Positions 36,219 through 45,559 of a stretch of DNA of 64,000 nucleotides are shown piece after piece. Position numbers and translations under genes: made by a program. The notes under the pieces were generated by a model. That model was given only the letters and a program-made list of their open reading frames with translations. It was not told where the DNA came from and searched no databases. Source of the DNA: Geobacillus stearothermophilus ATCC 12980 (lineage in GTDB: Bacteria; Bacillota; Bacilli; Bacillales; Anoxybacillaceae); the NCBI RefSeq assembly GCF_030369615.1, contig NZ_CP128494.1:1755501-1819500 (forward strand), given 5' to 3'. Position 1 is the stretch's first letter. Each line of letters begins with the position of its first letter.

Positions 36219-37055
36219 TCACCTTTTTCGTTTTGATTTCGCCATTTCGGCGACAATCGCTTTCACAAGCCGCAAAAAGTCCGTCTTCACCCGCTCGGCC
36301 GTTTCAACCACTTCGTCGTGGTGAAGCGGAGCATCCGACATCCCTGCAGCCATATTCGAAATGCACGAAATGCCGAGCACCTCAATGCCGCCGTGGCGGG
36401 CGACGATCACTTCCGGGACGGTCGACATGCCGACCGCATCGCCGCCGAGCGTACGAATCATGCGGATTTCCGCCGGCGTTTCGTACGACGGCCCCGTATT
36501 GGCGACATATACTCCTTCATGCACGCAAACGCCAAGTCTCGCCGCCGTTTCCTTGGCGAGCTCGCGCAGCCGCCGGCTGTACGCTTCCGTCATGTCTGGA
36601 AAGCGAGGACCAAGCTCCGGATCGTTCGGACCAATGAGCGGATTTGTGCCCAGCAAGTTGATATGGTCGGAAATGATCATGAAATCGCCGGGCTGGAACC
36701 GTTCGTTGATGCCGCCCGCAGCGTTTGTCACGATCAATTCGCGGACGCCAAGCGCCTTCATCACCCGGATGGGAAACGTCACTTCTTGAAGCGAATACCC
36801 TTCATAATAATGAAACCGCCCTTGCATGGCGACAACGGTCGCCCCCTCAAGCCGCCCATATACGAGCCGTCCAGCGTGTCCTTCAACGGTCGACACTGGA
36901 AATCCGGGAATATCTTCATACGGAATGCGAACCGCCTCTTCGATTTCATCAGCGAGCACGCCGAGCCCCGAGCCGAGAATGAGACCGATTTCAGGCGGAG
37001 TTGGCATCAATGGGCGCAAATGACCGGAGGTTTTTTCAATCGCTTGTCGATCCAT
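36219..37055 (-). CDS. pupG: Purine-nucleoside phosphorylase (PNP-I, trimeric type)
   Basis: A 278-residue purine nucleoside phosphorylase: GLILGSGLG (phosphate loop), [28 protein letters not shown] and [17 protein letters not shown] 37055 after GGGGGAAAAGA. Located between deoB and pdp in a salvage operon, with 5 bases to pdp. Confidence 0.95.
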   Translation of the reverse strand: MDRQAIEKTSGHLRPLMPTPPEIGLILGSGLGVLADEIEEAVRIPYEDIPGFPVSTVEGHAGRLVYGRLEGATVVAMQGRFHYYEGYSLQEVTFPIRVMKALGVRELIVTNAAGGINERFQPGDFMIISDHINLLGTNPLIGPNDPELGPRFPDMTEAYSRRLRELAKETAARLGVCVHEGVYVANTGPSYETPAEIRMIRTLGGDAVGMSTVPEVIVARHGGIEVLGISCISNMAAGMSDAPLHHDEVVETAERVKTDFLRLVKAIVAEMAKSKRKR

Positions 37056-37084
37056 TCTTTTCCCCCTCATCGTTCTTTATGAAG

Positions 37085-38272
37085 TTAGGCCAAATCAGCC
37101 AAAAAGCTTGTTCCGTACGGCGGCCGGTTGACTTGGAAGTTATCCGCAATCGTTGCGCCGACATCGGCAAACGTCTCGCGGACTGGGAGCGGCTTGCCGC
37201 CGCGAAATCGCGGGCTGTACACAAGAAGCGGCACATATTCGCGCGTATGGTCAGTTCCATGGTGAATCGGGTCGTTGCCATGGTCAGCGGTGATGATAAG
37301 CAAGTCGTCCGCTGTCAAGCGCGGCAACACATCGGCAAGCCGGGCGTCAAACTCTTCGAGCGCATCGCCGTAACCTTTTGGGTCGCGGCGATGGCCGTAT
37401 TTAGCGTCAAAATCGACGAGATTGACGAAACTCAACCCGGTAAAGTCCATGCCGAGCGTGTCGACGAGCTTATCCATTCCGTCCATATTGGATGTCGTTC
37501 GCAACGACTGGGTAACTCCTTCATTGTCGTAAATATCGGCGATCTTCCCGATGGCAATCACTTCATAACCGGCGTCTTTCAATTCATTCATCACCGTTTT
37601 GCCAAACGGCTTAAGCGCATAGTCGTGCCGGTTGGCGGTTCGCTCAAAATGGCCGGGTTTGCCGATGAACGGTCGGGCAATGACGCGCCCGACCATATAC
37701 GGCTCGTCGCGCGTCAATTCACGAGCGATTTCGCAAATGCGGTACAATTCATCAAGCGGCACAACTTGTTCATGGGCGGCGATTTGCAAGACGGAGTCGG
37801 CTGATGTATAGACGATGATCGCCCCTGTTTTCATATGCTCTTCGCCAAGCTCTTCGATGATCGCTGTTCCGCTCGCCGGTTTGTTGCCGATCACGTTCCG
37901 GCCGGTGCGCCGCTCGAGCTCAGCGATCAATTCATCTGGGAACCCGTTCGGAAAGACGCGGAACGGCTTGTCGATGCGAAGGCCCATCAGCTCCCAATGG
38001 CCTGTCATCGTATCTTTTCCAGCCGATGCTTCCTTCATTTTTGTATAGTACGCGAGCGGGCGCTCGACTTTCGGCACCCCTTTGATCTCACGAATATGGC
38101 TTAGGCCGAGCTTCGCCATGTTCGGCATATAGAGGCCGCCGCGATACTCAGCGATATGGCCGAGCGTATCCGCTCCTTTGTCGTTGTATTTCTCGGCATC
38201 CGGCGCCTCACCGATGCCGACTGAATCCATCACAATCAAAAAAACACGCTGGTATGTCGTTTTCACATTCAT
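37085..38272 (-). CDS. deoB: Phosphopentomutase DeoB
   Basis: A 395-residue Mn-dependent enzyme of the alkaline phosphatase superfamily converting ribose/deoxyribose-1-P to 5-P. Metal sites [26 protein letters not shown] (phospho-Thr), ITADHGNDP and [11 protein letters not shown]. The start is ATG 38272 ([11 protein letters not shown]) or GTG 38266, whose spacing from AGGGGG is better. First gene of deoB-pupG-pdp; no clear promoter seen in the 55-base gap to xerD. Confidence 0.94.
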   Translation of the reverse strand: MNVKTTYQRVFLIVMDSVGIGEAPDAEKYNDKGADTLGHIAEYRGGLYMPNMAKLGLSHIREIKGVPKVERPLAYYTKMKEASAGKDTMTGHWELMGLRIDKPFRVFPNGFPDELIAELERRTGRNVIGNKPASGTAIIEELGEEHMKTGAIIVYTSADSVLQIAAHEQVVPLDELYRICEIARELTRDEPYMVGRVIARPFIGKPGHFERTANRHDYALKPFGKTVMNELKDAGYEVIAIGKIADIYDNEGVTQSLRTTSNMDGMDKLVDTLGMDFTGLSFVNLVDFDAKYGHRRDPKGYGDALEEFDARLADVLPRLTADDLLIITADHGNDPIHHGTDHTREYVPLLVYSPRFRGGKPLPVRETFADVGATIADNFQVNRPPYGTSFLADLA

Positions 38273-38403
38273 TCCCCCTGCCTGCAATGAAAAATGGAGT
38301 CTCTTTCTATCGTTCCCGTATTTTCGCGAAAACACGCCTATGGCCAATTGGTCAGAAGTCTGACAACTAAAACGACAGGCAAGCGCCTAGCATACGGCAG
38401 CTG

Positions 38404-39300
38404 CTAGGCGCGCGGGTGGTACTGTTTGTACACGTCTTTTAGGCGCGTTTTCGTAACATGCGTATACATTTGCGTCGTCGAAATGTCGGCATGCCCAAGC
38501 AACTCTTGCACAGCGCGCAAATCGGCTCCGTTCTCAAGCAGATGCGTCGCAAACGAATGCCGAAGCGTATGCGGCGTCAATTCTTTTTCGATGCCGGCTT
38601 CTTTCGCGAGCCGCTTTAAAATTTTCCAAAACCCTTGCCGTGTCAACCGCTGGCCATAATGGTTCAAAAACAGCGCCTCCGTTGCCCGTCGTCGCAGATT
38701 GACAAGCTGCGGGCGCCCTCGCTCCAAATAGTGGGCAAGCGCTTCAATCGCCATGCGCCCGATCGGCACGATCCGCTCTTTCCGCCCTTTTCCATAGCAG
38801 CGGACAAACCCCATCGTCAAATGCACGTCGCTTAAGTTGAGCTGCACAAGCTCACTGACGCGCATGCCGGTCGCATACAACAGCTCCAGCATCGCCTTGT
38901 CGCGCAACCCAAACGGTGTGCTCACTTGCGGCGCTGCAAGCAGCGCCTCGACTTCCTCGACCGACAGCACTTTCGGCAGCGTCCGTTCAAACTGCGGCGT
39001 TTCGATATGGACGGTCGGGTCTTGCGCCGCGATTTTCTCCCTTAGCAAAAACTGATGAAACGAACGGATCGACGCCAAATGGCGGGCGATCGTCCGCGCC
39101 GATTGCCCTTGTTCGCTTAAAAACTTTAAAAAATGGAGAATATGGAGGCGCTCCACTTCGCCCCACGCCTGAAGCTGCTCGACTTGACACAAATAGCGGA
39201 CGTATTTTTTCAAATCGCGTTCATACGAAACGATCGTATTGTGCGCCAAATTCCGCTCCACCGTCAAATAATGCAGAAAATCTTTCAACTCGTATTCCAA
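38404..39300 (-). CDS. xerD: Site-specific tyrosine recombinase XerD
   Basis: A 298-residue integrase-family recombinase resolving chromosome dimers with XerC. The SAM-like core-binding domain (residues 1-90) is followed by the catalytic domain with Arg in [40 protein letters not shown] (nucleophile Tyr). Same place as in B. subtilis, after yqzK. Confidence 0.95.
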   Translation of the reverse strand: MEYELKDFLHYLTVERNLAHNTIVSYERDLKKYVRYLCQVEQLQAWGEVERLHILHFLKFLSEQGQSARTIARHLASIRSFHQFLLREKIAAQDPTVHIETPQFERTLPKVLSVEEVEALLAAPQVSTPFGLRDKAMLELLYATGMRVSELVQLNLSDVHLTMGFVRCYGKGRKERIVPIGRMAIEALAHYLERGRPQLVNLRRRATEALFLNHYGQRLTRQGFWKILKRLAKEAGIEKELTPHTLRHSFATHLLENGADLRAVQELLGHADISTTQMYTHVTKTRLKDVYKQYHPRA

Positions 39301-39306
39301 CGCTCT

Positions 39307-39519
39307 CTACTCCCCGTCGCGATAAAAAAATATCAGCCGGTCGAGCCAACTTGGCGGCGCACTCTCCGCCGCCGATACTTTGACCGCCGATCCCTTCGGC
39401 TCATCGTATCGGTGGTAATACTCGTACTCGCGGTTAAACCATACAAGACTATAATAAAATAAAATGGTGCATCCCGTAAATAAAAGAAACACTTTCACCA
39501 TTTGCCAAACGGTTTTCAT
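39307..39519 (-). CDS. yqzK: Small membrane protein YqzK (DUF4227)
   Basis: A 70-residue protein with one N-terminal membrane helix (VFLLFTGCTILFYYSLVWF) and a short polar tail ending LDRLIFFYRDGE. Matches YqzK/DUF4227 in size and position between fur and xerD. Function unknown. Confidence 0.85.
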   Translation of the reverse strand: MKTVWQMVKVFLLFTGCTILFYYSLVWFNREYEYYHRYDEPKGSAVKVSAAESAPPSWLDRLIFFYRDGE

Positions 39520-39591
39520 GGCATCCTCCCTATCAGTTGCTTGTCAGCTTGCTAGTATGAGGATATGCCATTTGTTTCGTTGTTTATACGC

Positions 39592-39619
39592 AAAAAACCT
39601 TTCCCGTTGGAAAAGGTTT
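39592..39619 (-). terminator. Terminator of fur
   Basis: AAACCTTTTCC/GGGAAAGGTTT hairpin followed on the minus strand by Ts; it begins at the fur stop codon. Confidence 0.85.
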
Positions 39620-40071
39620 TATTTTTCTTCATGCTTTTGCTGGCAACGGTGACAAATGCCGTGGAACGTCAAACGATGGTCTTTAATTTTAAATTTCCAC
39701 TTCTCCTCAACAATCGCTTCGACATTCTCAAGCAAATCTTCTTGAATTTCCGCCACCGACCCGCATTCTAAGCAGATGAGGTGGTGATGAAAATGGGCCG
39801 CTCCTTCCTTGCGGAGGTCATAGCGCGACACCCCGTCCCCGAAATTGATTTTATCGACAATTTTCAACTCGGTGAGCAGCTCGAGCGTCCGATATACGGT
39901 CGCCAGTCCGATCTCTGGGGATTTTTCTTTCACGAGGAGGTAGACGTCTTCCGCGCTTAAATGGTCTTCTTCATGTTCAAGCAGGACTCTTACTGTCGCT
40001 TCCCGCTGTGGCGTCAGTTTATAGCCGGCTGAGTGCAGCTGCTTCTTAATTCGTTCCACACGATCTTCCAT
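39619..40071 (-). CDS. fur: Ferric uptake regulator Fur
   Basis: A 150-residue Fur-family repressor. Winged helix (KLTPQREATVRVLLEHEEDH, GLATVYRTLELL), metal-site HFHHHLICLECG and structural zinc CxxC pairs (CLECG; CHRCQ). ATG 40071 (MEDRVERIKK) chosen over the longer frame to 40104. This is the position of fur (yqkL) in B. subtilis. A 7-1-7 palindrome for Fur or PerR lies upstream. Confidence 0.93.
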   Translation of the reverse strand: MEDRVERIKKQLHSAGYKLTPQREATVRVLLEHEEDHLSAEDVYLLVKEKSPEIGLATVYRTLELLTELKIVDKINFGDGVSRYDLRKEGAAHFHHHLICLECGSVAEIQEDLLENVEAIVEEKWKFKIKDHRLTFHGICHRCQQKHEEK

Positions 40072-40132
40072 GTTTTCATTCCTCCCTCGCCATTCACCTC
40101 CCATTATAACAAATGTGCGCAGGAAGGTTCAA

Positions 40133-40188
40133 AGTATAATTACTATCACAAAAAAACAAAAATGATTACTACATAATAATTATTATTA
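40133..40188 (-). promoter_or_regulatory. fur promoter with a 7-1-7 Fur/PerR-like box
   Basis: TAATAAT-A-ATTATTA (40174-40188) is a perfect 7-1-7 inverted repeat, one symmetric change from the Fur box half site (TGATAAT). A -10 TATACT lies at 40133-40138. The box also encodes the last codons of spoIIM. PerR represses fur in B. subtilis, so regulation by PerR or Fur itself is plausible but inferred. Confidence 0.55.
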
Positions 40189-40831
40189 AATTAGCGACCC
40201 ATTTCACCACCTGTTTCATCAAGACCGGCGAAAGGTACGCTTCCACCGCCGAAGAGACAAGCAGCCCGAAGGCGGCCGCGGCCATCGCCGCGGCATAGCG
40301 CATCACCATCGGGAACACTGGCTCGTGCGGCCGTTTCATAAACTGATTGCGCACCATCCGCAAGGAAAACGATATCGACATCACGCCCATCACGATCATG
40401 AGCGGAATGACAAGCAAATTTTGCGGCATCACCGAAACAAATGACAATAAAAACCCTTTCCAGCCCATTTGATTGACTAAAAAGCCGACGGTGAAGCCGA
40501 CGACAATGCCTTTTAAAAACAGTAAAACCAAAATGACCGGCAGTCCGATGACGGAAATGCCGAGCACCCACATGAGGACCATATATTTGACGTTATGCAT
40601 GTAGCTTTGACGGAACATGTCGTGGGCGCTTGCCACGTTGTCTTTTGATACTTGTCCAAAAAATTGCGCCAAGTAATAATACAAATCTTGCTTTTGGCTG
40701 AAGCCGAGGCTGTTGACGACAATGGCGCCGAAAATGACGCCCATGAGAAACAGGACGATGACAAACACGTACAGCGAAGCATGTTCACGCCAATGAACAG
40801 CGATAGCCGATTTCAGCGGATGGGTTCTCAT
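40169..40831 (-). CDS. spoIIM: Stage II sporulation protein M
   Basis: A 220-residue membrane protein of the DMP engulfment complex. About five hydrophobic segments (LYVFVIVLFLMGVIFGAIVV, YMVLMWVLGISVIGLPVILV and others), and an unusual Ile-rich end (ANLIIIIM). ATG follows AGGAGG. A sigma-E promoter lies about 40 bases upstream. B. subtilis SpoIIM has 214 aa. Confidence 0.94.
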   Translation of the reverse strand: MRTHPLKSAIAVHWREHASLYVFVIVLFLMGVIFGAIVVNSLGFSQKQDLYYYLAQFFGQVSKDNVASAHDMFRQSYMHNVKYMVLMWVLGISVIGLPVILVLLFLKGIVVGFTVGFLVNQMGWKGFLLSFVSVMPQNLLVIPLMIVMGVMSISFSLRMVRNQFMKRPHEPVFPMVMRYAAAMAAAAFGLLVSSAVEAYLSPVLMKQVVKWVANLIIIIM

Positions 40832-40864
40832 TGTGCTTCGTCCTCCTACTTTGTCTCTTAGTAG

Positions 40865-40892
40865 ATTGTATGTCCATCCGCTTTCGGTATGA
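40865..40892 (-). promoter_or_regulatory. Sigma-E promoter of spoIIM
   Basis: Minus strand -35 TCATACC (40886-40892), 13-base spacer, -10 CATACAAT (40865-40872), a very good sigma-E match. Confidence 0.82.
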
Positions 40893-41050
40893 CTGTTTTT
40901 CTAAAAGGCTGGTGATGGAATAAAAAAGCAGCTCAACACCGACGTGTGACCAACTCCACGGGCGGCACGCCGCCTCGGTCCATTGGCGCATGGCTGGGCC
41001 AAGCAGCACGCACGGCATGATGATGAACGGCAGGAGCGCTGCCCGAGTGG

Positions 41051-42241
41051 TTACCCCTCCCACACTTTCCCGTATCTCCCACCGCCCCCGGCCTCGATAT
41101 GGAGCGCACCGCTGCGGGCAAGGACGATCAGTTGGGCCAACTTTTCTCCCACCGTCTCCGCGATCTCTTCCTCCGCCGCCTCATGAAGAACGCTCATTTC
41201 CGTGCCAAAACGGGCGAGCAGCTTTTCATACGCTTTTGAACCAAGGCCGGGGATGAATTCAAGCGGCACTTGATAAATGTACGGCGGCCGTTTCGGCCCG
41301 CGTTCCGCCGTTTTCAGCTCCGCAAGCCGGTCAAACACGCCTTTCACGAAGCGATGATGGCCGCATGCCGCACAGCGGTCGACGTCCGGTGCAACCGGCG
41401 CAAGGCAGCGCTCGCACACTGTCTGGTGATATTTTCCGAGTTTGGGATTTAAACCGTAGTTGGCGACAATCGCGCGCCCGTCTTCACCGCGCAGCGCTTT
41501 TTCCAATTCAGCAAACGTCGGGGCGGCGAGCCGCACTTCTTCATATTCGCGGGCGATCTTCCGCAGCGAATGGGCATCGGAATTCGTCAAGTACGGGTAG
41601 CGATGCAATTCGGCGATCTGGTCCGCCATCGCCGTGTCGGCGCTTAACCCAAGTTCAATGGCATCAATCCAATCCGGGTCAAACACTTCTGTCAGGCTGT
41701 GCTTGACCCCTTTTCCGTACAAGCTTTTAAACGGGGTGAACGCGTGCGCGGGAATGAACCAGCCGCCCTGCTCTTTCGCGGCAGCTTGCAGCTCGCGGCC
41801 GGAGGCGTAAACGCGCTGTGAACTGAGCGACATGTTCTTTACCCGTTTGCCAAGCCAGCCGGAAAACGTGCGCATCGTCTGCACAGTCGGCAAAAAAACG
41901 AGCACGTGGATCGGTCCATGGCAATGGTCGTCATATACTTCGATTTCACTGCCTAACAAAAGCGTCACTTTCCCAGCGCTGACGCCGCCCCCCTCATGTT
42001 CGCGCCAACCGTGCTTCTCCATTGCCCGCTCGAGCTCGTCCAGCACTTCGGGCACATGGCTGTCAATGACGCCGACGAGGTCGATCCCTTTCACCTCAGC
42101 CGCTTCATGCAAGATGTTCTCAAGCGTCAACGTCCGCGCCCCAGTAATTTTCACCGGGCGGCCCGAGGCGGTGCGGCCGATGTGAATATGTAAATCAGCA
42201 TAATAACAGCCGAGGCCGCGCTCGTTTTTTTTATTCGGCAT
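41051..42241 (-). CDS. yqxK: YqxK, PHP-domain endonuclease Q-like protein
   Basis: A 396-residue PHP protein. N-terminal metal motif YYADLHIHIG, further ligands in VIDSHVPE, GSEIEV, PAHAFTP and LTNSDAHSLRKIA. Then a zinc ribbon (CERCLAPVAPDVDRCAACGH, about residues 275-295) and a helix-hairpin-helix-like end (EFIPGLGSKAYEKLLARFG). This layout is that of endonuclease Q, which cuts DNA 5' of deaminated bases in archaea and some bacilli. Overlaps nudF by 11 bases. Confidence 0.85.
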   Translation of the reverse strand: MPNKKNERGLGCYYADLHIHIGRTASGRPVKITGARTLTLENILHEAAEVKGIDLVGVIDSHVPEVLDELERAMEKHGWREHEGGGVSAGKVTLLLGSEIEVYDDHCHGPIHVLVFLPTVQTMRTFSGWLGKRVKNMSLSSQRVYASGRELQAAAKEQGGWFIPAHAFTPFKSLYGKGVKHSLTEVFDPDWIDAIELGLSADTAMADQIAELHRYPYLTNSDAHSLRKIAREYEEVRLAAPTFAELEKALRGEDGRAIVANYGLNPKLGKYHQTVCERCLAPVAPDVDRCAACGHHRFVKGVFDRLAELKTAERGPKRPPYIYQVPLEFIPGLGSKAYEKLLARFGTEMSVLHEAAEEEIAETVGEKLAQLIVLARSGALHIEAGGGGRYGKVWEG

Positions 42242-42794
42242 TTTGCTCCCCTAGCGCGCGGCGCAGCTGCAAATATTGCAAGGCGTATGCCGTTTTCGCA
42301 TCGTAAATGTCGCGTTGTTGAAGCATCTCAAGCGCCTCCTCCAATGTCACTTCCAACAGCTCGACAAACTCATCTTCATCCAAACCGGCGCTGTCCTCCG
42401 CTTTTTCCAGCCCCTCGGCGACATACAAATGGATGAGTTCATCGGCAAACCCTGGGGATGTATAAAAGGAAATGAGATGGCGCATCGAATGGGCGCGGTA
42501 GCCGGTTTCTTCTTCGAGCTCGCGGTGTGCGGAAGCGAGCGGCTCTTCCCCATGTTCTAGCTTGCCCGCCGGAATCTCGACTAATGCGCGCTCCAGCGCT
42601 TTTCGGTACTGGCGGACAAGAACGATTTTCCCGTCCGGCAACAGCGGCAGCACCGCCACCGCCCCCGGATGTTTGATCACCTCGCGCCGGCTCGTTTTCC
42701 CATTTGGCAGCTCGACTTCCTCGATATACAAGTCAATGATGCGGCCGCTGAACAATTTCTCTTTGTGGACGGTTTTTTCATACAACTTCTCCAT
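42231..42794 (-). CDS. nudF: ADP-ribose pyrophosphatase NudF
   Basis: A 187-residue Nudix hydrolase. Nudix box GKLEHGEEPLASAHRELEEETGY (read in two parts), with the family's conserved Glu residues, and the upstream strand VLVRQYRKALERALVEIPAG. It hydrolyses ADP-ribose to AMP and ribose-5-P. Order nudF-yqxK-spoIIM as in B. subtilis. Confidence 0.93.
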   Translation of the reverse strand: MEKLYEKTVHKEKLFSGRIIDLYIEEVELPNGKTSRREVIKHPGAVAVLPLLPDGKIVLVRQYRKALERALVEIPAGKLEHGEEPLASAHRELEEETGYRAHSMRHLISFYTSPGFADELIHLYVAEGLEKAEDSAGLDEDEFVELLEVTLEEALEMLQQRDIYDAKTAYALQYLQLRRALGEQNAE

Positions 42795-42912
42795 TCTTCT
42801 TCTCCCCTATCGATTGATGGACTCTTTTCCATTGTACTACATGTTTGGCCATTTTTTCGCTTTCGTTGTACAATGAACATATCATCATCGATCGCGAAAG
42901 GGGGCGCAAAAG

Positions 42913-43833
42913 ATGAACAAACGCCGCATCGGCACATCAGACTTATACGTCAGCGAAATTGGACTCGGCTGCATGTCGCTCGGCACTGATGAAAACCATG
43001 CCATCTATCTCATCCATGAAGCATTGGAGCGCGGCATCAACTACTTGGATACAGCCGATTTATACGACCGCGGCTTAAACGAGGAATTTGTCGGCAAAGC
43101 GGTGAAAGGAAAACGCGACCAAGTCATCATCGCGACAAAAGTCGGCAACCGTTGGCGCCGAGACGGAAGCGGCTGGGACTGGGATCCGTCAAAAGCCTAT
43201 ATCAAACAAGCGGTCAAAGAGAGCCTGCGCCGCCTGCAAACGGACTACATTGACTTATACCAGCTCCACGGCGGCACGATCGACGACCCGATCGATGAGA
43301 CGATTGAAGCGTTCGAAGAGCTGAAGCAAGAAGGCGTCATCCGTTGGTACGGCATCTCCTCGATCCGCCCAAACGTCATTCGCGAATATGTGAAGCGCTC
43401 GAACATCGTCAGCGTCATGATGCAATACAGCTTGCTTGACCGGCGGCCGGAAGAATGGTTCCCGCTTCTTCGCGAACATCACATCAGCGTGATCGCCCGC
43501 GGTCCGGTCGCTAGAGGCTTGCTCACGAGCCGCTCGCTTGAACAAGCGAGCAGCGCGGTGAAAGAACACGGATACCTCGATTATTCCTACAAAGAACTGC
43601 AGGCGCTCATCCCGAAGCTGAAGGAAAAAACGGCCGGGCGCCGTTCATTGACCGCGACCGCGCTGCAATTTTGCCTGTATGACCCGGTCGTTGCCGCCGT
43701 CATTCCGGGCGCAAGCCGGCTTCGGCAGCTTGAAGAAAACATCGCCGCCGCTTCCGCCCCGCCGCTTGATGCCGACGAATACGAATGGCTGAAACAAACG
43801 ACAAAACGCTCGGTGTACGACGTGCATCGGTGA
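42913..43833 (+). CDS. yqkF: Aldo/keto reductase YqkF
   Basis: A 306-residue NADP-dependent oxidoreductase with the AKR active site: Asp and Tyr in LDTADLYDRGLNE, Lys in IATKVGNRW, His in YQLHGGTID; C-terminal nucleotide site (AAVIPGASRLRQLEEN). ATG after GAAAGGGGGCG. Its stop TGA (43831-43833) is provided by the inserted IS element. Without the insertion the frame would read CAT CGA TAA and end with the same residues (VYDVHR). Confidence 0.93.
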   Translation: MNKRRIGTSDLYVSEIGLGCMSLGTDENHAIYLIHEALERGINYLDTADLYDRGLNEEFVGKAVKGKRDQVIIATKVGNRWRRDGSGWDWDPSKAYIKQAVKESLRRLQTDYIDLYQLHGGTIDDPIDETIEAFEELKQEGVIRWYGISSIRPNVIREYVKRSNIVSVMMQYSLLDRRPEEWFPLLREHHISVIARGPVARGLLTSRSLEQASSAVKEHGYLDYSYKELQALIPKLKEKTAGRRSLTATALQFCLYDPVVAAVIPGASRLRQLEENIAAASAPPLDADEYEWLKQTTKRSVYDVHR

Positions 43834-43897
43834 ACTACCCCCACTTAATTTTCTAGCGAAAATTTGAAGTGGGGGCTTCCAAAGAAGTTTGACTGCT
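43834..43897 (-). ncRNA. Putative omegaRNA scaffold end with guide in yqkF
   Basis: In TnpB systems the guide RNA covers the end of tnpB and the right end and continues into flanking DNA. Here the hairpin GCCCCCACTT...AAGTGGGGGTAG lies at that place, and the first guide bases would be CGATGCACGTCGTACACC (43829 downwards), the 3' end of yqkF. Scaffold inferred from element architecture. Confidence 0.5.
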
Positions 43898-45145
43898 TCA
43901 AGCAATCCTTATTCTTTGAGGCGTGTCCACTTCGCCGCTAGAGCATAAGACACTCAGGTCTACAGCTTTACTTTTCTTTAAGATGTTTAATGCGCCATTG
44001 ACATCAGCATTAATTAGTTTGCCAGACTTTGTTCGATACAAGCCGCGCTTAATACGTTTGCCGCTGAACTTATATTCTTTTGGATTGTCGGCATTATATT
44101 CAGGAATCTCATCGCCGTCAAAAAAGCTGGCTTGAGACGTATAGGATTCTTCCTGTTTCAAGAATTCAATGCCGTAAAATTCACAAAGATATTCTAGTTT
44201 TTCTTTTATGTTACCGAGAGGAATATTGACAAAGTTTTGATTTGTCTTTTTTCCTAGATTAATATTGCGTTGCCATGTTTCCGCATAGCCAATGACAAGT
44301 TTGCCAATTTGATTTTCAATACAGTAGTTAATGATGTAACGGCAAGTCTTGTTGATATAATCATTCACTTTATTATTGCGATTCATAGCAAGCAAAGCCT
44401 GTTTACGAGTGGTGCCTTTGATTTTTTGCTTATCTTTTATGCTTTGAAGTCTGGCATTTTCTTTGTTAAACCATTGATTTATACTTTTTAATCTCCGCCC
44501 ATCAATGATGAATGATCTGCCGTCTGATGTGACACAAGTGGCAACATTGTTTAATCCTAAATCAATTGCCAGTGCTTTTTGGTCATTTAATTCTCTTTGA
44601 TCTTCAGGCATTTCATATTTGTACTGAATCTCAAAGAACCTGGCATGATGCTTAGGAATGATTTCAATCTGCTTAATCTTTTTGTCCAGTAACACAGGCG
44701 GAATCGTTATCGTGATAGGCTTGTGAGTCTTTTTAAATAGGCGAGAATACGGTATCGTGAATTTGTTGCCGTCTATACGAATCTGGCCAATGATCAGTGA
44801 ATGAAAGCCATCTTTTTTAAGATATTTTGGAATACTGATAGCCTTGTGGTCATATTTTCCTTGTTTGGCAAGACTGATCAAACCAAAGAAAGATTTAAAG
44901 GCTTCATTGACCTTTTTTAAAATTTGCTGTGCCATGTTGCTGTTTAACAGCTTATAGTTTTCGTTAGTTTTTGCAAGATGATAGTTTTTCTCATAATTAA
45001 GAAATTCCTTGTGTTTAAAATAGTATTGTCTGACATTGTACAATCCGACGTTGTACATGTTCTTGGCAATATGGCACAGTTCTCGAAGAGTCAAGTATTC
45101 TTCTTTGGTCAAACCATTTAGCTGTTGTTTGATACAAAAATACAT
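43898..45145 (-). CDS. tnpB: TnpB, RNA-guided nuclease of the IS605 group (zinc-ribbon-less variant)
   Basis: A 415-residue OrfB/TnpB protein. The RuvC-like acidic residues appear in order: Asp in ALAIDLGLNNVATCV, Glu in VIGYAETWQRN, Asp in INADVNGALNILKK. The usual CxxC zinc ribbon between the last two is replaced by EESYTSQASFFDGDE ... FSGKRIKRGLYRTKSG, a pattern I know from one TnpB subgroup. ATG 45145 (MYFCIKQQLNG) follows GGGAGGTGAAGAA. TnpB proteins cut DNA next to a short motif using the omegaRNA and help the element persist after excision. AT-rich codon use differs strongly from neighbours. Confidence 0.9.
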   Translation of the reverse strand: MYFCIKQQLNGLTKEEYLTLRELCHIAKNMYNVGLYNVRQYYFKHKEFLNYEKNYHLAKTNENYKLLNSNMAQQILKKVNEAFKSFFGLISLAKQGKYDHKAISIPKYLKKDGFHSLIIGQIRIDGNKFTIPYSRLFKKTHKPITITIPPVLLDKKIKQIEIIPKHHARFFEIQYKYEMPEDQRELNDQKALAIDLGLNNVATCVTSDGRSFIIDGRRLKSINQWFNKENARLQSIKDKQKIKGTTRKQALLAMNRNNKVNDYINKTCRYIINYCIENQIGKLVIGYAETWQRNINLGKKTNQNFVNIPLGNIKEKLEYLCEFYGIEFLKQEESYTSQASFFDGDEIPEYNADNPKEYKFSGKRIKRGLYRTKSGKLINADVNGALNILKKSKAVDLSVLCSSGEVDTPQRIRIA

Positions 45146-45288
45146 TTCTTCACCTCCCATCTAACTATATTATACTATATTTTACTGAATCTATCCTATT
45201 TTCAGCAAAATATAGTTAAGGCGATTCATCTCCCACTTACTCCGCTTCGCTTCGTTAAAGTGGGAGTCTTCTCGCCTAATTAAGATAA

Positions 45289-45544
45289 AAACCAAAGGAG
45301 CGGAAAGAAAGCCGACATGCCTTGCTGAAAAATAGATCGAGCCAAAAAATGCAAACAAATCGAGAGCCCGGCGGCCGTTGACGGCCGCATACGGGCTCTC
45401 GTTCGGTACGTGCGGCCGCTCATTTGTGACGAGCGGGCCGACCGTCGTAAGCGGCGCGCGCAAATTGACGGCCAACGCGACGACTGCTCCGGCCGTCCAG
45501 AATGGAAAAGAAGAGGGGCGCGTCGCTGCCGCATTCGATTTCAT
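45289..45544 (-). pseudogene. 5' remnant of an MFS transporter (CynX/NimT-like)
   Basis: Starts properly at ATG 45544 with GGAGGGG upstream and encodes FPFWTAGAVVALAVNLRAPL then TTVGPLVTNE, the first helix and conserved RAPLTxVGPL motif of cyanate-type MFS permeases. After about 42 residues the homology ends at a GAGAGCCCG/CGGGCTCTC palindrome (near 45362-45400). Another frame then gives FQQGMSAFFPLLWFL, again MFS-like. Most of the gene is missing, and the TnpB element lies at the break. Confidence 0.7.
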
Positions 45545-45559
45545 CGTCCATCCCCTCCG

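Larger units (their letters stand above)
43830..45284 (-). mobile_element. TnpB-only IS200/IS605-type element
   Basis: A 1455-base element. Right end on the minus strand: hairpin CCCCCACTT/AAGTGGGGG (43838-43875) then AGTTCAC (ending 43830). Left end: hairpin CTCCCACTT/AAGTGGGAG (45230-45266) nested in AGGCGA/TCGCCT (45219-45277), directly after TTTAT (45285-45289) as the likely target-adjacent motif. It carries tnpB but no tnpA, so its mobility depends on a transposase elsewhere. It is clearly more AT-rich than its surroundings. Confidence 0.82.

Noticed and set aside
40785..41063. 92-codon minus-strand frame between yqxK and spoIIM (starts GTG)
   Set aside because: It overlaps the spoIIM start and the spoIIM sigma-E promoter, has no ribosome site and its composition is not protein-like. 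The 219-base gap is better explained as promoter region.
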